Shown piece by piece: positions 12,367 to 21,114 of a stretch of DNA of 64,000 nt. Under the pieces are notes generated by a model that did no database searches, was not told where the DNA came from, and was given only the letters and a program-made list of their open reading frames with translations. This DNA is from Pseudomonas plecoglossicida NBRC 103162 = DSM 15088 (lineage in GTDB: Bacteria > Pseudomonadota > Gammaproteobacteria > Pseudomonadales > Pseudomonadaceae): positions 1 to 64,000 of the forward strand of contig NZ_BBIV01000033.1 in the NCBI RefSeq assembly GCF_000730665.1, written 5' to 3'. The position numbers were made by a program, and so were the translations under genes. Positions within the stretch are counted from its first letter, which is position 1; each line of letters starts with the position of its first letter.

Positions 12367-12735
12367 TCAGATACCCCAGAGAATCTGCACACCCCAGACG
12401 AAGTAAGCGAACATCGCAACGCCGCATACCGCCTGGAACAGGAAACGAATCGCAGTCGCCGACTTGCCGAACGACATCGGCGTCAGGTAGTCGGTGGCGA
12501 TGGTCCACATGCCGACCCAGGCGTGAGCGCCCAGGGCAACGAGGGCCAGCAGACTGAAGATCCGCATCGCGTTGTTGGAGAACAGACCGTGCCACTGGGT
12601 GTAGTCGATGCCTGGGTGGGCGACCACGTAGCCGATCAGGAAGATGAAGTAAGCCGCGAGAACGACCGCCGAGACGCGCTGCGCCATCCAGTCATAGAGG
12701 CCCGAACGCGACAGGTTCGTGACATTGGTTACCAT
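12367..12735 (-). CDS. sdhD: Succinate dehydrogenase membrane anchor subunit
   Basis: Second small membrane subunit of complex II; with SdhC it forms the haem b and quinone site. 122 residues with three predicted membrane helices. The ATG at 12735 was chosen over a TTG six bases upstream: a GGAG ribosome site sits 7 nt before the ATG. Start and sdhC stop overlap by 7 nt. The motif AHAWVGMWTIATDYL in the middle helix is typical of SdhD. Confidence 0.94.
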   Translation of the reverse strand: MVTNVTNLSRSGLYDWMAQRVSAVVLAAYFIFLIGYVVAHPGIDYTQWHGLFSNNAMRIFSLLALVALGAHAWVGMWTIATDYLTPMSFGKSATAIRFLFQAVCGVAMFAYFVWGVQILWGI

Positions 12736-13115
12736 ACCCAAACTCCCACCAGAACGATCAGCACCACGGAGATGACGATCACGATTTTCGAGCCCAGCTT
12801 GCCGCCTTCCAGCGTCTCACCGATGCCCATGTCCATGATCAGGTGGCGAACACCTGCCACGAGGTGATAAAGCAGGGCGGACAGCAGGCCCCAGGTCACG
12901 AACTTGGCCAGCGGGCTGGTCAGACACGCCTTCACCTCGCCGAAGCCTTCCTCGGAGCCCAGCGACTTGCCCAGTGCATAAAGCATGATGGCAAGGCCGA
13001 TGAACAGGATGACGCCGGAGATACGGTGCAGGATGGACGTGTACGCAGTGACAGGAAGCTTGATGGTCCTTAGGTCTAGGTTTACAGGTCGTTGGCTTTT
13101 CACGGCTTTTTTCAC
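12729..13115 (-). CDS. sdhC: Succinate dehydrogenase cytochrome b556 subunit
   Basis: Membrane haem-binding subunit of complex II and first gene of the TCA operon. 128 residues, three membrane helices, with the family motif SILHRISGV near residue 28 and the haem-ligand region YHLVAGVRHL. The start is GTG, preceded at 8-9 nt by AGGGG. About 117 nt of leader separate it from the predicted transcription start. Confidence 0.94.
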   Translation of the reverse strand: MKKAVKSQRPVNLDLRTIKLPVTAYTSILHRISGVILFIGLAIMLYALGKSLGSEEGFGEVKACLTSPLAKFVTWGLLSALLYHLVAGVRHLIMDMGIGETLEGGKLGSKIVIVISVVLIVLVGVWVW

Positions 13116-13238
13116 ACTGAAGAGCCCCTAGCGAATCAGGGCAAAGTTGTTGGTAAGTGTACTGGTCAGGTACCCACCACCCAGGGAACGGCGACCCCCA
13201 GCAGTTCGGGCTTGCAAGCCCCTGGCGGTCGGGTGCCG

Positions 13239-13267
13239 AGTATAGACAGTTAGGCTGCTTATGACAA
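13239..13267 (-). promoter_or_regulatory. Predicted sdhC operon promoter
   Basis: On the minus strand TTGTCA (13267-13262), 17-nt spacer, TATACT (13244-13239). Start site predicted near 13232, giving a 5' leader of about 117 nt before the sdhC GTG. Confidence 0.7.
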
Positions 13268-13381
13268 CGTGAGGGGGTAGCCCAAATAGCGCATTGCCTT
13301 TAGTGAGCAAAAGGCGTAAATGGGCGAGAATTTCGTGAAAAATCAGGCCTGCAGGCCGCTTTCAACCAGCCTTTAGGCAAA

Positions 13382-13409
13382 TTGACATTCGAATTTACTT
13401 CTCTATAGT
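13382..13409 (+). promoter_or_regulatory. Predicted gltA promoter
   Basis: Consensus TTGACA (13382-13387), 16-nt spacer, TATAGT (13404-13409). Start predicted near 13416, about 50 nt upstream of gltA. Confidence 0.75.
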
Positions 13410-13467
13410 GGTGCGGGCCCTGCGTGGGGGGTCTGTCTGATGATTTCAAGCATTAATAGGAGGCCAC

Positions 13468-14757
13468 ATGGCTGACAAAAAAGCGCAGTTGGTCATCGAG
13501 GGCGCTGCCCCCGTCGAGCTGCCCATTTTAACCGGCACCGTTGGTCCTGATGTAATCGACGTCCGCGGGTTGGGGGCCACTGGTCACTTCACCTTCGACC
13601 CTGGTTTCATGGCGACTGCCTCGTGCGAGTCGAAGATCACCTACATTGACGGCGACAAGGGCGTACTGCTGCACCGCGGCTACCCGATCGAACAGCTCGC
13701 CGAGCAATCGGACTACTTGGAAACCTGCTACCTGCTGCTCAACGGCGAATTGCCGAATGCCGAGCAGAAGGCTCAGTTCGTCAGCACCGTGAAGAACCAC
13801 ACCATGGTTCACGAGCAGCTGAAGTCGTTCTTCAACGGTTTCCGCCGCGACGCTCACCCGATGGCGGTGATGTGCGGTGTGGTCGGCGCCCTCTCGGCGT
13901 TCTACCACGACTCCCTGGACATCAATAACCCGCAACACCGCGAAATCTCCGCGGTACGCCTGGTCGCCAAGATGCCGACCCTGGCCGCGATGGTTTACAA
14001 GTACTCCATGGGCCAGCCCATGATGTACCCGCGCAACGACCTGTCGTACGCGGAAAACTTCCTGCACATGATGTTCAACACCCCGTGCGAGATCAAACCG
14101 ATCAGCCCGGTGCTGGCCAAGGCGATGGACCGGATCTTCATCCTTCATGCCGACCATGAGCAGAACGCCTCCACCTCCACCGTGCGCCTTGCCGGCTCCT
14201 CGGGTGCCAACCCGTTCGCCTGTATCGCCGCCGGTATCGCCGCACTCTGGGGCCCTGCCCACGGCGGTGCGAACGAAGCCGTGCTGACCATGCTCGATGA
14301 AATTGGCGATGTCTCGAACATCGACAAGTACATCGCCAAGGCCAAGGACAAGAACGATCCGTTCAAGCTGATGGGCTTCGGTCACCGCGTGTACAAGAAC
14401 CGCGACCCGCGCGCCACCGTGATGAAGAAGACCTGCGACGAAGTGCTCGGCGAGCTGGGCATCAAGAACGACCCGCAGCTGGAACTGGCCATGCGCCTTG
14501 AAGAGATCGCCCTGACCGATCCGTACTTCATCGAGCGCTCGCTGTATCCGAACGTCGACTTCTACTCGGGCATCATCCTGAAGGCCATCGGCATTCCGAC
14601 CAGCATGTTCACCGTGATCTTCGCCCTGGCACGTACCGTGGGCTGGATCTCGCACTGGAAAGAAATGCTCTCCAGCCCGTACAAGATTGGCCGCCCGCGC
14701 CAGCTGTACACCGGCGAGCTGCAGCGCGACATCGTCGACCTGAAGGACCGCAAGTAA
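13468..14757 (+). CDS. gltA: Citrate synthase
   Basis: Condenses oxaloacetate and acetyl-CoA to citrate, the entry step of the TCA cycle. 429 residues, the size of the hexameric, NADH-sensitive Gram-negative type. Catalytic residues are visible: the [10 protein letters not shown] segment (His227 on), [12 protein letters not shown] (His306) and the PNVDFYSG aspartate (Asp364). A strong AGGAGG ribosome site precedes the ATG. Divergent from the sdh-suc operon, with its own promoter and terminator. Confidence 0.97.
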   Translation: MADKKAQLVIEGAAPVELPILTGTVGPDVIDVRGLGATGHFTFDPGFMATASCESKITYIDGDKGVLLHRGYPIEQLAEQSDYLETCYLLLNGELPNAEQKAQFVSTVKNHTMVHEQLKSFFNGFRRDAHPMAVMCGVVGALSAFYHDSLDINNPQHREISAVRLVAKMPTLAAMVYKYSMGQPMMYPRNDLSYAENFLHMMFNTPCEIKPISPVLAKAMDRIFILHADHEQNASTSTVRLAGSSGANPFACIAAGIAALWGPAHGGANEAVLTMLDEIGDVSNIDKYIAKAKDKNDPFKLMGFGHRVYKNRDPRATVMKKTCDEVLGELGIKNDPQLELAMRLEEIALTDPYFIERSLYPNVDFYSGIILKAIGIPTSMFTVIFALARTVGWISHWKEMLSSPYKIGRPRQLYTGELQRDIVDLKDRK

Positions 14758-14780
14758 GCCCCCCTGAGCCGAACGCTAAA

Positions 14781-14809
14781 AAAGGCTGCCCTCGGGCAGC
14801 CTTTTTTAT
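14781..14809 (+). terminator. gltA rho-independent terminator
   Basis: GGCTGCC (14784-14790) pairs with GGCAGCC (14795-14801) over a CTCG loop, flanked by A6 and T6 runs. 25 nt after the gltA stop. Confidence 0.93.
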
Positions 14810-14855
14810 TGCTGTGTCACAGGTACCCCACAATACTCAAGCTTTGCGGGATACC

Positions 14856-14886
14856 TGTGGGAGCCGGCTTGCCGGCGACATGGCCA
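14856..14886 (+). repeat. REP element (single)
   Basis: GTGGGAGCCGGCTTGCCGGCGA copy between the convergent gltA and the START-domain gene. Confidence 0.85.
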
Positions 14887-14895
14887 GTTCAGACC

Positions 14896-15504
14896 TCAGT
14901 TCTTCTCAGCCCGCTCACGCAACCCTTTCAGGGTATTGAACGGCGCATCGACCACGAACTTGTTGGCAACCATCGCTGGCACACTACCACCCGGCTCGGT
15001 GTGCACCTGGTAGGTCACTTCGGTACTGTCCCCCTTGGGCACCAGCTTCCAGAAGCCTTCGACTTTCGCCACCCGCACAAACCCCTCCTCTTCCGGGATA
15101 TAGGTCGGTTCTTCCTTCAGGTTACGCACCAGGCTGCCATCAGGGCCCTTGACCGTGGTGATGTGCAGCACAGAGTCTCGCGGCGTCACCGGCCATGGCG
15201 TATTGAACTGGGTGTAGGTCCAGCTCTGGTCACCCTCGTGCTTGAGCAGCTTCTGCGACTTGCACTCATGTATCCATGCGCATGCCCCAGCCGCGTCTTC
15301 CTGCAGCGCCTGCACCTTGGCCAATGGCGCCTTGATCAGGGTCACGCCCTGGTAAGCCTTGTACTTGGAGCCAGGCACTTCGCTGAGGGATATCTTGATC
15401 CCCTCCTCTTCCTTGGCCACCTGCCAGTTTTCCGCCCAGGCCGCCGGCGCCAGCAAAACACCCATGCCACACAGCAGTGCAATACGCTTGAACGATCTCA
15501 TCAT
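14896..15504 (-). CDS. Exported START-domain lipid-binding protein
   Basis: 202 residues with an N-terminal signal peptide ending near AAWAENW (residue 25). The rest resembles the START/SRPBCC helix-grip fold used to bind hydrophobic ligands, with the typical PWPVTPRDSV and EGFWKLVPKGDSTEVTY strands. Such proteins are widespread in Pseudomonas without an established ligand. Two adjacent ATG codons (15504 and 15501) both fit the AAGGA ribosome site. Its gene stands 31 nt upstream-facing the YkgJ-type gene on the same strand. Function beyond ligand binding is unknown. Confidence 0.8.
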   Translation of the reverse strand: MMRSFKRIALLCGMGVLLAPAAWAENWQVAKEEEGIKISLSEVPGSKYKAYQGVTLIKAPLAKVQALQEDAAGACAWIHECKSQKLLKHEGDQSWTYTQFNTPWPVTPRDSVLHITTVKGPDGSLVRNLKEEPTYIPEEEGFVRVAKVEGFWKLVPKGDSTEVTYQVHTEPGGSVPAMVANKFVVDAPFNTLKGLRERAEKN

Positions 15505-15535
15505 CTTTATCCTTGTTGTCGAAGATCCAGCCTTG

Positions 15536-15790
15536 TCACGCCGCCGTCATTTGCTCCCACCAACCCAGAATCCGAATCGCTTCCTCACGGTCACTGCCAC
15601 AGACCTCGATGTCCGCCTGGAACCCTCCGCACACCGCTGGCCGCTCGGGCTTGCCGAACAAGTCGCAGAGGTTTTCGGCGGTCAGGTGCAGGCAGCGCTC
15701 GCCGGCCGGCTTGCCTTCAGGCATGCGCGGCATCGCCGAGCTGATGGACGGGGCAATGCAGCAGGCACCGCAACCCTCGCGACACTTCAT
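15536..15790 (-). CDS. YkgJ-family cysteine-cluster protein
   Basis: 84 residues. The N-terminal CREGCGACC and later cysteines (CLHL, CDLF, VCGGF) form the CxxxCxxCC-type cluster of the UPF0153/YkgJ family, thought to bind zinc or an iron-sulfur centre. Role unknown. It is followed 31 nt later by the START-domain gene and may be co-transcribed with it. Confidence 0.85.
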   Translation of the reverse strand: MKCREGCGACCIAPSISSAMPRMPEGKPAGERCLHLTAENLCDLFGKPERPAVCGGFQADIEVCGSDREEAIRILGWWEQMTAA

Positions 15791-15912
15791 GAAATCAGGT
15801 CTCCCAGAAGCAGAACGGGACGAACGTCCCTGGATAGTAACCGCTCAAACATGTGTTTGAAATTGCTGACCCAATGAAATCTGCCGTGACTCGGCAGTCA
15901 GTTCGCCCAGGG

Positions 15913-16377
15913 CTATTGGCGGAACTCGAATTCGATGGCCGCGCCCTCTACCTCGCGACGGCTGTCGTTACGCAACTGCAGCTGCATTTCATTGCTGATC
16001 AGGCGGCCGTTGAGCTGGAACGGGCTGTCGTCGTTCTGCGGCTTTTCGGTGAACATGGCAGGCAGCAAAGGTTTGCGACGTGTCGTGGACGTGCCGACAT
16101 TCGGCTCAAGGTCCTTGACCATCTCGGCAGGCAGCCGCAAATCCACGGTGGCATTGGGCAAGGGTTCGGACACCACCTTGCTGATCGGCTTGCGCGCAGG
16201 CCTGGCTTTGCTTTTGACAGGCTTGGCCGTTTGCTTGGCCGTTTGCTTGACTGCAGGCCTGGCCGCCTTGCGCTGCTCCTTGGCGACAGGCTGCGCAGCC
16301 TGGGTCACGCCAACGGGCAGGCACAGCGGCGCAAGGCAAACGATCAGGGCAAGACTACGCAACAGGTTCATGGACAT
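15913..16377 (-). CDS. Hypothetical exported Lys/Ala-rich protein
   Basis: 154 residues. A signal peptide (hydrophobic stretch to about residue 27, AAQP cleavage) is followed by a basic low-complexity tract with repeated KQTAK and KPVKSKARPARKP units (about residues 35-65), then an acidic-basic folded-looking C-terminus (DSPFQLNGRLISNEMQLQLR). Pseudomonas relatives are often labelled translation initiation factor 2 from the low-complexity match alone; I see no such domain. Function unknown. Confidence 0.65.
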   Translation of the reverse strand: MSMNLLRSLALIVCLAPLCLPVGVTQAAQPVAKEQRKAARPAVKQTAKQTAKPVKSKARPARKPISKVVSEPLPNATVDLRLPAEMVKDLEPNVGTSTTRRKPLLPAMFTEKPQNDDSPFQLNGRLISNEMQLQLRNDSRREVEGAAIEFEFRQ

Positions 16378-16435
16378 CGGCAGGACAGGCTGGAAAAGTG
16401 CGTATGCTCACCGTTCCGCCAGCGCCTGGCAAGCC

Positions 16436-17878
16436 TCACACGTAATTGGTTACAGACTCTCTGCACAATTGCTGAGCCAGCAAGCCCAAGGTAATCACTG
16501 CCCGCTCGGCTTCCTTGTTCCAGGGAATGCCACAATTGAGGCGAATGCAATGGTTGAACTGCTCGGTATTGCTGAAGATCAACCCCGGCGCAATGCTGAT
16601 CCCCTGCTCGAGGGCGCGCACGTGCAGCTCCTGGGTGTTGACCCGCCCTGGCAGGCTCACCCACAGGATGAAGCCACCGGTGGGTCGGGTCATCTGCGTA
16701 CCTTCGGGGAAGTGCTGCTGCACCGCCAGCTGGTAGGCACTGAGATTCTTGCGGTACTCCTGGCGAATGTAACGCAGGTGGCGGTCATAACCGCCATTCT
16801 CCAGATAGGCCGCCACGCCCATCTGCGTCACGCTGCAGGCCGAATGGGTGGTGAAGGTCTGCAGTCGCTGGATCTCTTCCTGATAACGCCCCGCCACCAT
16901 CCAGCCGACTCGCACGCCCGGCGATAACGTCTTGGAGAAACTGGAGCAGTAGATCACCCGATCGAGCCGATCGAAGGCCTTCAGCGCCTTGGTCTTGCCC
17001 TGCTCGAACATCAGCTCGCCATAGATGTCGTCTTCAATGATCTGGATGTCGAAGTCCGAAGCCAGGCGCAACAGCTGTTTCTGCCGCTCCTCGGGGACGG
17101 TACCACCCAGCGGGTTGCTCAGACGCGCGGTCAACACAAGGGCCTTGATCGACCACTGGTTGGCTGCCAGCTGCAAGGCCTCCAGACTGATGCCCGTGGA
17201 CGGATCGCTAGGGATCTCGATGACTTTCAGCCCAAGCAGGTCCGCCAGTTGCAGCAAGCCATAATAGGTCGGCGACTCGGCCGCAATGAGGTCCCCAGGC
17301 CGAGTCAGCACGCGCAACGACATCTGCAGCGCATCGACGCAGCCATGGGTGACGATCACTTCACGCGGATCGACCAGCACGCCGGCATCGCGCATGCGAA
17401 TCGCGATCTGCCGGCGCAGCGGCTCGAAGCCGGGGCTGAACATGTAGCTGAAGGCACGGGGGCTGTGGAAGCGGGTGACCTTGGCAATCTGCTGATGCAG
17501 GGCGCGCACCGGCAAGTAGTCGACGTGCGGTACGGCGGCCCCGAACGGGAATACGCCGTCACGGCGCGCCTCGGTCAGCACTTGCTGGATGATGCTGGCG
17601 CGGGTGACCAGGCCAGGGCGTTCCACCCGGGCGATGTCCGGCGTCTGCGCGGTCAGTGCCGGAGTCTGGTGGACGTAGTAGCCTGATTGCGGCCGGGCAC
17701 GGATCAACCCCTGGTCTTCGAGGTTGGCATAGGCCTGCAGCACCGTGGCATGACTGACATTGAGCTGGGCGCTCATCTTGCGCACGGACGGTACACGCTC
17801 ACCCGGCTGATAGACACCACGGCGGATGTCATCGGCCAGTTGCTGGGCGATACGCTGGTACAGCAGCAGGTTGGTCAT
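16436..17878 (-). CDS. MocR-type GntR/aminotransferase transcriptional regulator
   Basis: 480 residues: an N-terminal GntR winged helix (residues 1-70, YQRIAQQLADDIRRG ... VPSVRKMSAQLNVSHATV) fused to a class I aminotransferase-like domain with the PLP-binding lysine in YCSSFSKTLSPG. MocR proteins sense PLP or amino compounds and regulate a neighbouring gene or themselves. The ATG at 17878 was preferred to a 42-codon upstream extension that lacks domain similarity. No obvious divergent target gene lies next to it; direct repeats at 17929-17983 may be its own operator. Confidence 0.88.
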   Translation of the reverse strand: MTNLLLYQRIAQQLADDIRRGVYQPGERVPSVRKMSAQLNVSHATVLQAYANLEDQGLIRARPQSGYYVHQTPALTAQTPDIARVERPGLVTRASIIQQVLTEARRDGVFPFGAAVPHVDYLPVRALHQQIAKVTRFHSPRAFSYMFSPGFEPLRRQIAIRMRDAGVLVDPREVIVTHGCVDALQMSLRVLTRPGDLIAAESPTYYGLLQLADLLGLKVIEIPSDPSTGISLEALQLAANQWSIKALVLTARLSNPLGGTVPEERQKQLLRLASDFDIQIIEDDIYGELMFEQGKTKALKAFDRLDRVIYCSSFSKTLSPGVRVGWMVAGRYQEEIQRLQTFTTHSACSVTQMGVAAYLENGGYDRHLRYIRQEYRKNLSAYQLAVQQHFPEGTQMTRPTGGFILWVSLPGRVNTQELHVRALEQGISIAPGLIFSNTEQFNHCIRLNCGIPWNKEAERAVITLGLLAQQLCRESVTNYV

Positions 17879-17928
17879 GGTGGACGGCTCATTGTTCTTG
17901 TGCGACTCACTGTCGGTAGAGAATACCG

Positions 17929-17983
17929 TAACAGTTGCAAAGTGTACTGGGACAGATTGCAGAATAGTCGACATTACAGTTGC
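17929..17983. promoter_or_regulatory. Direct repeats upstream of the MocR gene
   Basis: TAACAGTTGC (17929-17938) and TTACAGTTGC (17974-17983) match at nine of ten bases and start 45 bp apart. Paired direct repeats are common MocR operators, so autoregulation is plausible; not demonstrated. Confidence 0.45.
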
Positions 17984-18018
17984 GTGGCACCTAAACCTTG
18001 CCATCCCCTAGGGCTGTT

Positions 18019-18110
18019 CGGGCCCTATCGCCGGCAAGCCGGCTCCCACAGGTTTTCTGAACGCTGCGTACTAACCTATAGGAGCCGGCTTGCCGGCGAT
18101 GAGGCCAGTA
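18019..18110. repeat. Inverted pair of REP elements
   Basis: One copy in each orientation (TCGCCGGCAAGCCGGCTCC, then GGAGCCGGCTTGCCGGCGA) about 40 nt apart, able to form a large cruciform. Located between the OmpA-family gene and the MocR promoter. Confidence 0.88.
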
Positions 18111-18113
18111 CAG

Positions 18114-18926
18114 TCACCGCACTGGCGCGAGCTTGCCCTTGTCGTCGGAGAAGACGATTTCAACCCGGCGGTTTTGTGCCCGCCCCCGCTCGGACGCATT
18201 GGCATCGACCGGGTACTGGTCGCCATATCCTTCGACCTGCATGCGCTTCTCGTCGATCCCAAGATCGACCAGCATATCGGCCACCGCCTGGGCGCGATCG
18301 CGCGAGAGCTTGAGATTGTCCTCAGGCGCGCCTGTGCTGTCGGTATAACCCTCGATACGAACCACGCGTCTCGGGTTGAGCTGGAGGAACTGCACGAGCT
18401 TGAGCACCGTGCGACTGGCCGAGCTCTTCAGGTCGGCACGACCGGTGTCGAACAGCACATCGCCCAGGGTCATCACCAGGCCACGGTCAGCCTGTTCGGA
18501 GGCCATCGCGGCAATCTGTGTCTCTACCCACTGGCCCTGCTGCTGCACACTGGCCAGCTTGGCCTCGCGCAAGGCCAGCTGTAGGCGCTGACGCTCGAGG
18601 TCGAGCTTGGCCAGGCGCTCCTGGTTCAGCGCCAACTTGGCGTGCTCGCTGGCGATTTGGCTGTAGCGCTGACTCAGGTAGGCATAATGGCGCACATCAC
18701 TGCCAGTGCCGACATAGCTCGACAAGCGCTCGGCACGGGCCAGCGACTCGCCCGCGCGGATCACGTCACGTGGTGCACTGCGCAGCACATTGGAGTCATC
18801 CTTGACCTTCTGGAACGCCGCCGTGGCGTCGCCCAGCGCCGCCGAGCTGCGCTGGCTGGCACAGCCCTGCAAGCCCGCCACCAGTGCCAGCAAGGCCAGT
18901 GCGGCCATTGGTCTAGTGCGCATCAT
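18114..18926 (-). CDS. OmpA-family lipoprotein with DUF4398-like N-terminus
   Basis: 270 residues. Lipobox LQGCAS puts a lipidated Cys near residue 22. An alpha-helical, coiled-coil-prone middle (about residues 30-140, SRALxxRLSSYV..LSQRYSQIASEHAKLALNQERLAKLDLERQRL) precedes a C-terminal OmpA peptidoglycan-binding domain (VRIEGYTDSTGAPEDNLKLSRDRAQAVADML). Likely outer-membrane anchored and bound to cell wall. Its ATG overlaps the stop of the preceding lipoprotein gene by 4 nt, so the pair is translationally coupled. Confidence 0.87.
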   Translation of the reverse strand: MMRTRPMAALALLALVAGLQGCASQRSSAALGDATAAFQKVKDDSNVLRSAPRDVIRAGESLARAERLSSYVGTGSDVRHYAYLSQRYSQIASEHAKLALNQERLAKLDLERQRLQLALREAKLASVQQQGQWVETQIAAMASEQADRGLVMTLGDVLFDTGRADLKSSASRTVLKLVQFLQLNPRRVVRIEGYTDSTGAPEDNLKLSRDRAQAVADMLVDLGIDEKRMQVEGYGDQYPVDANASERGRAQNRRVEIVFSDDKGKLAPVR

Positions 18927-19276
18927 GGCTGCACCTCCAGCTGCTTGCGCAAGCGCTTGACCCGCGTCTGCAACAGCTCCAGCTGCTCGTCGCTCTTCTG
19001 GTTCAGCACCTGCGCTTCTGCCAGGCGCGCATCCAGCTCGGCCTGCTCGGCACGCATGCGGGCATCCCGGTAGTCTTCGGTCAGCATGTTGGTCTTGGCC
19101 CGGGCGAACTTGCCTTCGGCCAGCTTCAGCGCCTCGACCTGGTCGGTGGCACCGACCGCCTTGGCCTGCTCCAGCGCCTGTTCGGAAATACGCATCTGTT
19201 CGTTGGGCGCCGGGTCATTGGCGCAACCGGCCAGGCCGAGCAAGGCCACGGCAAGGATCAGGGATTGGGTTCTCAC
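18923..19276 (-). CDS. DUF4398-domain lipoprotein
   Basis: 117 residues. Signal peptide with lipobox LAGCAN, then an all-helical DUF4398 region rich in Ala, Glu and Lys (AEGKFARAKTNMLTEDYRDARMRAEQAELDARLAEAQVL). Co-occurs with and overlaps the OmpA-family lipoprotein gene, and begins 9 nt after a periplasmic binding-protein gene, so the three form an operon. Probably an envelope structural or tethering protein; no biochemical role known to me. Confidence 0.82.
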   Translation of the reverse strand: MRTQSLILAVALLGLAGCANDPAPNEQMRISEQALEQAKAVGATDQVEALKLAEGKFARAKTNMLTEDYRDARMRAEQAELDARLAEAQVLNQKSDEQLELLQTRVKRLRKQLEVQP

Positions 19277-19285
19277 GCACTCTTC

Positions 19286-20107
19286 CTACTGTTTGGGGGC
19301 GTCCGCCTGCACTTGCATCTGCGCTTTCCAGCGCTCGACATTACGCTGCAGCACGGCTTCGGACGCACCGGAGATCGGCAATTCTGTCAGTTTTTTCGCC
19401 AGTTGCCCACGCAACCAGGCGTCATTGCAGGCCGAGTTGTGCGATACCGCCAGGTACAGGCCGGGGCGGTCCACCGGCAAGCCACGGGCGATCAGGTGAC
19501 TGCCCATGCCCAGGCTCTGGGTCATGGCCATGCCCGAGTAGCGCCCTGCGAGCACGTAATCGACCTGGCCAAGCACCAGTTTCTGGAACGCCTGAGTCAG
19601 GTTCTGTGCAGGCTCAAGCTTGAGCTGCGCCTTGGCGAAGGCGCTGAACGCAGGGGTCAGGCGGGCGCGCTCGGACACGCTGCCGCGGTACCTGGCCAGG
19701 TCCGCCGGCCCATCGAACGCCAGCACCGCATCATGGCGCGTCCACACCAGGTACTCGTTGAGCTGCAAGGGGGGGTGAATGTAGTCCAGCGCGGTCAATT
19801 GCTCCACTTGCATGGGGGTGTCGAGCAGCAGGTCCATGCGCCCACTGCGCACCTCTTCCAACGCCTGGTCGCGCCTGCCGGCACTGAGCACTTCCACTTG
19901 CACACCGAGTTCGCCAGCCACCTGCTTGAGCAGGTCGACATTGGCGCCGATCAGGTGCCTGGGGTCTTTCGGGTCCTGCCAGGAATAAGGAGGTGCGTCC
20001 GGGCTGCCGGTCGCCACCAGGCGCTCGCACTTGCCTGCCGCCATGGCCAGCGGCGAAAGCATCGCCACCATGCATGCCAGCACCCTGCCCGTTTCGCGAA
20101 ACGCCAT
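19286..20107 (-). CDS. Periplasmic solute-binding protein (family 3), orphan
   Basis: 273 residues. Signal peptide (about residues 1-23) followed by an SBP_bac_3 fold: GANVDLLKQVAGELGVQVEVL, GRMDLLLDTPM and LVLGQVDYVLAG segments. No ABC permease or ATPase gene is nearby; instead it heads an operon with two lipoproteins. It could donate to a distant permease or act as a sensor. Ligand unknown. Confidence 0.82.
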   Translation of the reverse strand: MAFRETGRVLACMVAMLSPLAMAAGKCERLVATGSPDAPPYSWQDPKDPRHLIGANVDLLKQVAGELGVQVEVLSAGRRDQALEEVRSGRMDLLLDTPMQVEQLTALDYIHPPLQLNEYLVWTRHDAVLAFDGPADLARYRGSVSERARLTPAFSAFAKAQLKLEPAQNLTQAFQKLVLGQVDYVLAGRYSGMAMTQSLGMGSHLIARGLPVDRPGLYLAVSHNSACNDAWLRGQLAKKLTELPISGASEAVLQRNVERWKAQMQVQADAPKQ

Positions 20108-20126
20108 CCCTCACTCCTTGCCCGAC

Positions 20127-20162
20127 AAAAAAAGCCCGACCCTCAGGATGAGGGCCGGGCTT
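20127..20162 (-). terminator. etfBA terminator
   Basis: Stem AGCCCGACCCTCA / TGAGGGCCGGGCT around a GGA loop, with seven T residues after it on the minus strand. 22 nt past the etfA stop. Confidence 0.92.
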
Positions 20163-20184
20163 CTTTATAAGTGAAGCAGGCGGA

Positions 20185-21114
20185 TCAGACCAGCTTTTCC
20201 AGCTCCGGAACCGCTTCGAACAGGTCAGCGACCAGGCCGTAGTCAGCCACCTGGAAGATCGGCGCCTCTTCATCCTTGTTGATCGCAACGATCACCTTGG
20301 AGTCCTTCATGCCGGCCAGGTGCTGGATCGCGCCGGAGATACCGACGGCGATGTACAGCTGTGGCGCGACGATCTTGCCGGTCTGACCGACCTGCATGTC
20401 GTTCGGCACGAAGCCGGCGTCGACCGCAGCGCGCGAGGCACCGACGGCGGCGCCGAGCTTGTCGGCCAGGCTGTACAGGTGCTTGAAGTTGTCACCGTTG
20501 CCCATGCCACGGCCGCCGGAAACGACGATCTTGGCAGCGGTCAGCTCAGGGCGGTCGGACTTGGCCAGCTCTTCGCCAACGAAGGCAGACAGACCGGTGT
20601 AGTGCACGGCACCTACAGCTTCAACGGCAGCCGAGCCACCTTCGGCGGCCACGGCGTCGAAGCCGGTGGTACGCACGGTGATGACCTTGACCGCAGCGCT
20701 CGATTGCACGGTAGCAATGGCGTTACCGGCGTAGATCGGGCGCTTGAAGGTGTCGGCCGATTCTACCGAGATGATCTCGGAGATCTGGTCGACGTCCAGC
20801 AGTGCAGCAACGCGCGGCAGAATGTTCTTGCCGTTGGTGGTGGCCGGGGCCAGCACGTGGCTGTAAGCCTTGGCCAGCTCGACGATCAGCGGCGCGACGT
20901 TTTCCGGCAGGACGTGGGCGTAAGCCGCGTTATCGGCAACCAGCACCTTGGCCACGCCAGCGATCTTGGCAGCGGATTCGGCGACGCCACCGACGTTCTG
21001 GCCTGCGACCAGCACATGCACATCGCCACCGATCTTGGCGGCTGCGGCGACAGTGTTCAGGGTGGCCGGGGCTACGGCACCGTTTTCGTATTCAGCGACA
21101 ACCAGGATAGTCAT
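20185..21114 (-). CDS. etfA: Electron transfer flavoprotein alpha subunit
   Basis: With EtfB accepts electrons from acyl-CoA and other dehydrogenases and passes them to ETF-quinone oxidoreductase. 309 residues. FAD-binding C-terminal half with [14 protein letters not shown] (residue 195 on), [10 protein letters not shown] and [28 protein letters not shown]. Start ATG immediately follows the etfB stop with no gap. Confidence 0.96.
   Translation of the reverse strand: MTILVVAEYENGAVAPATLNTVAAAAKIGGDVHVLVAGQNVGGVAESAAKIAGVAKVLVADNAAYAHVLPENVAPLIVELAKAYSHVLAPATTNGKNILPRVAALLDVDQISEIISVESADTFKRPIYAGNAIATVQSSAAVKVITVRTTGFDAVAAEGGSAAVEAVGAVHYTGLSAFVGEELAKSDRPELTAAKIVVSGGRGMGNGDNFKHLYSLADKLGAAVGASRAAVDAGFVPNDMQVGQTGKIVAPQLYIAVGISGAIQHLAGMKDSKVIVAINKDEEAPIFQVADYGLVADLFEAVPELEKLV

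Larger units (their letters stand above)
13116..13467. other. Divergent control region between sdhC and gltA (352 bp)
   Basis: No gene. Contains one good sigma70 promoter for each direction (listed separately), with the sdh promoter nearer the sdhC side and the gltA promoter 80 nt before gltA, so the two initiation regions do not overlap. No CRP-, ArcA- or ANR-like palindrome was evident. Confidence 0.7.

Noticed and set aside
10690-12867. Open frame of about 725 codons opposite sdhA and sdhD
   Set aside because: Same codon-bias shadow, composition rich in Val, Gly, His and Gln with no recognisable domain.
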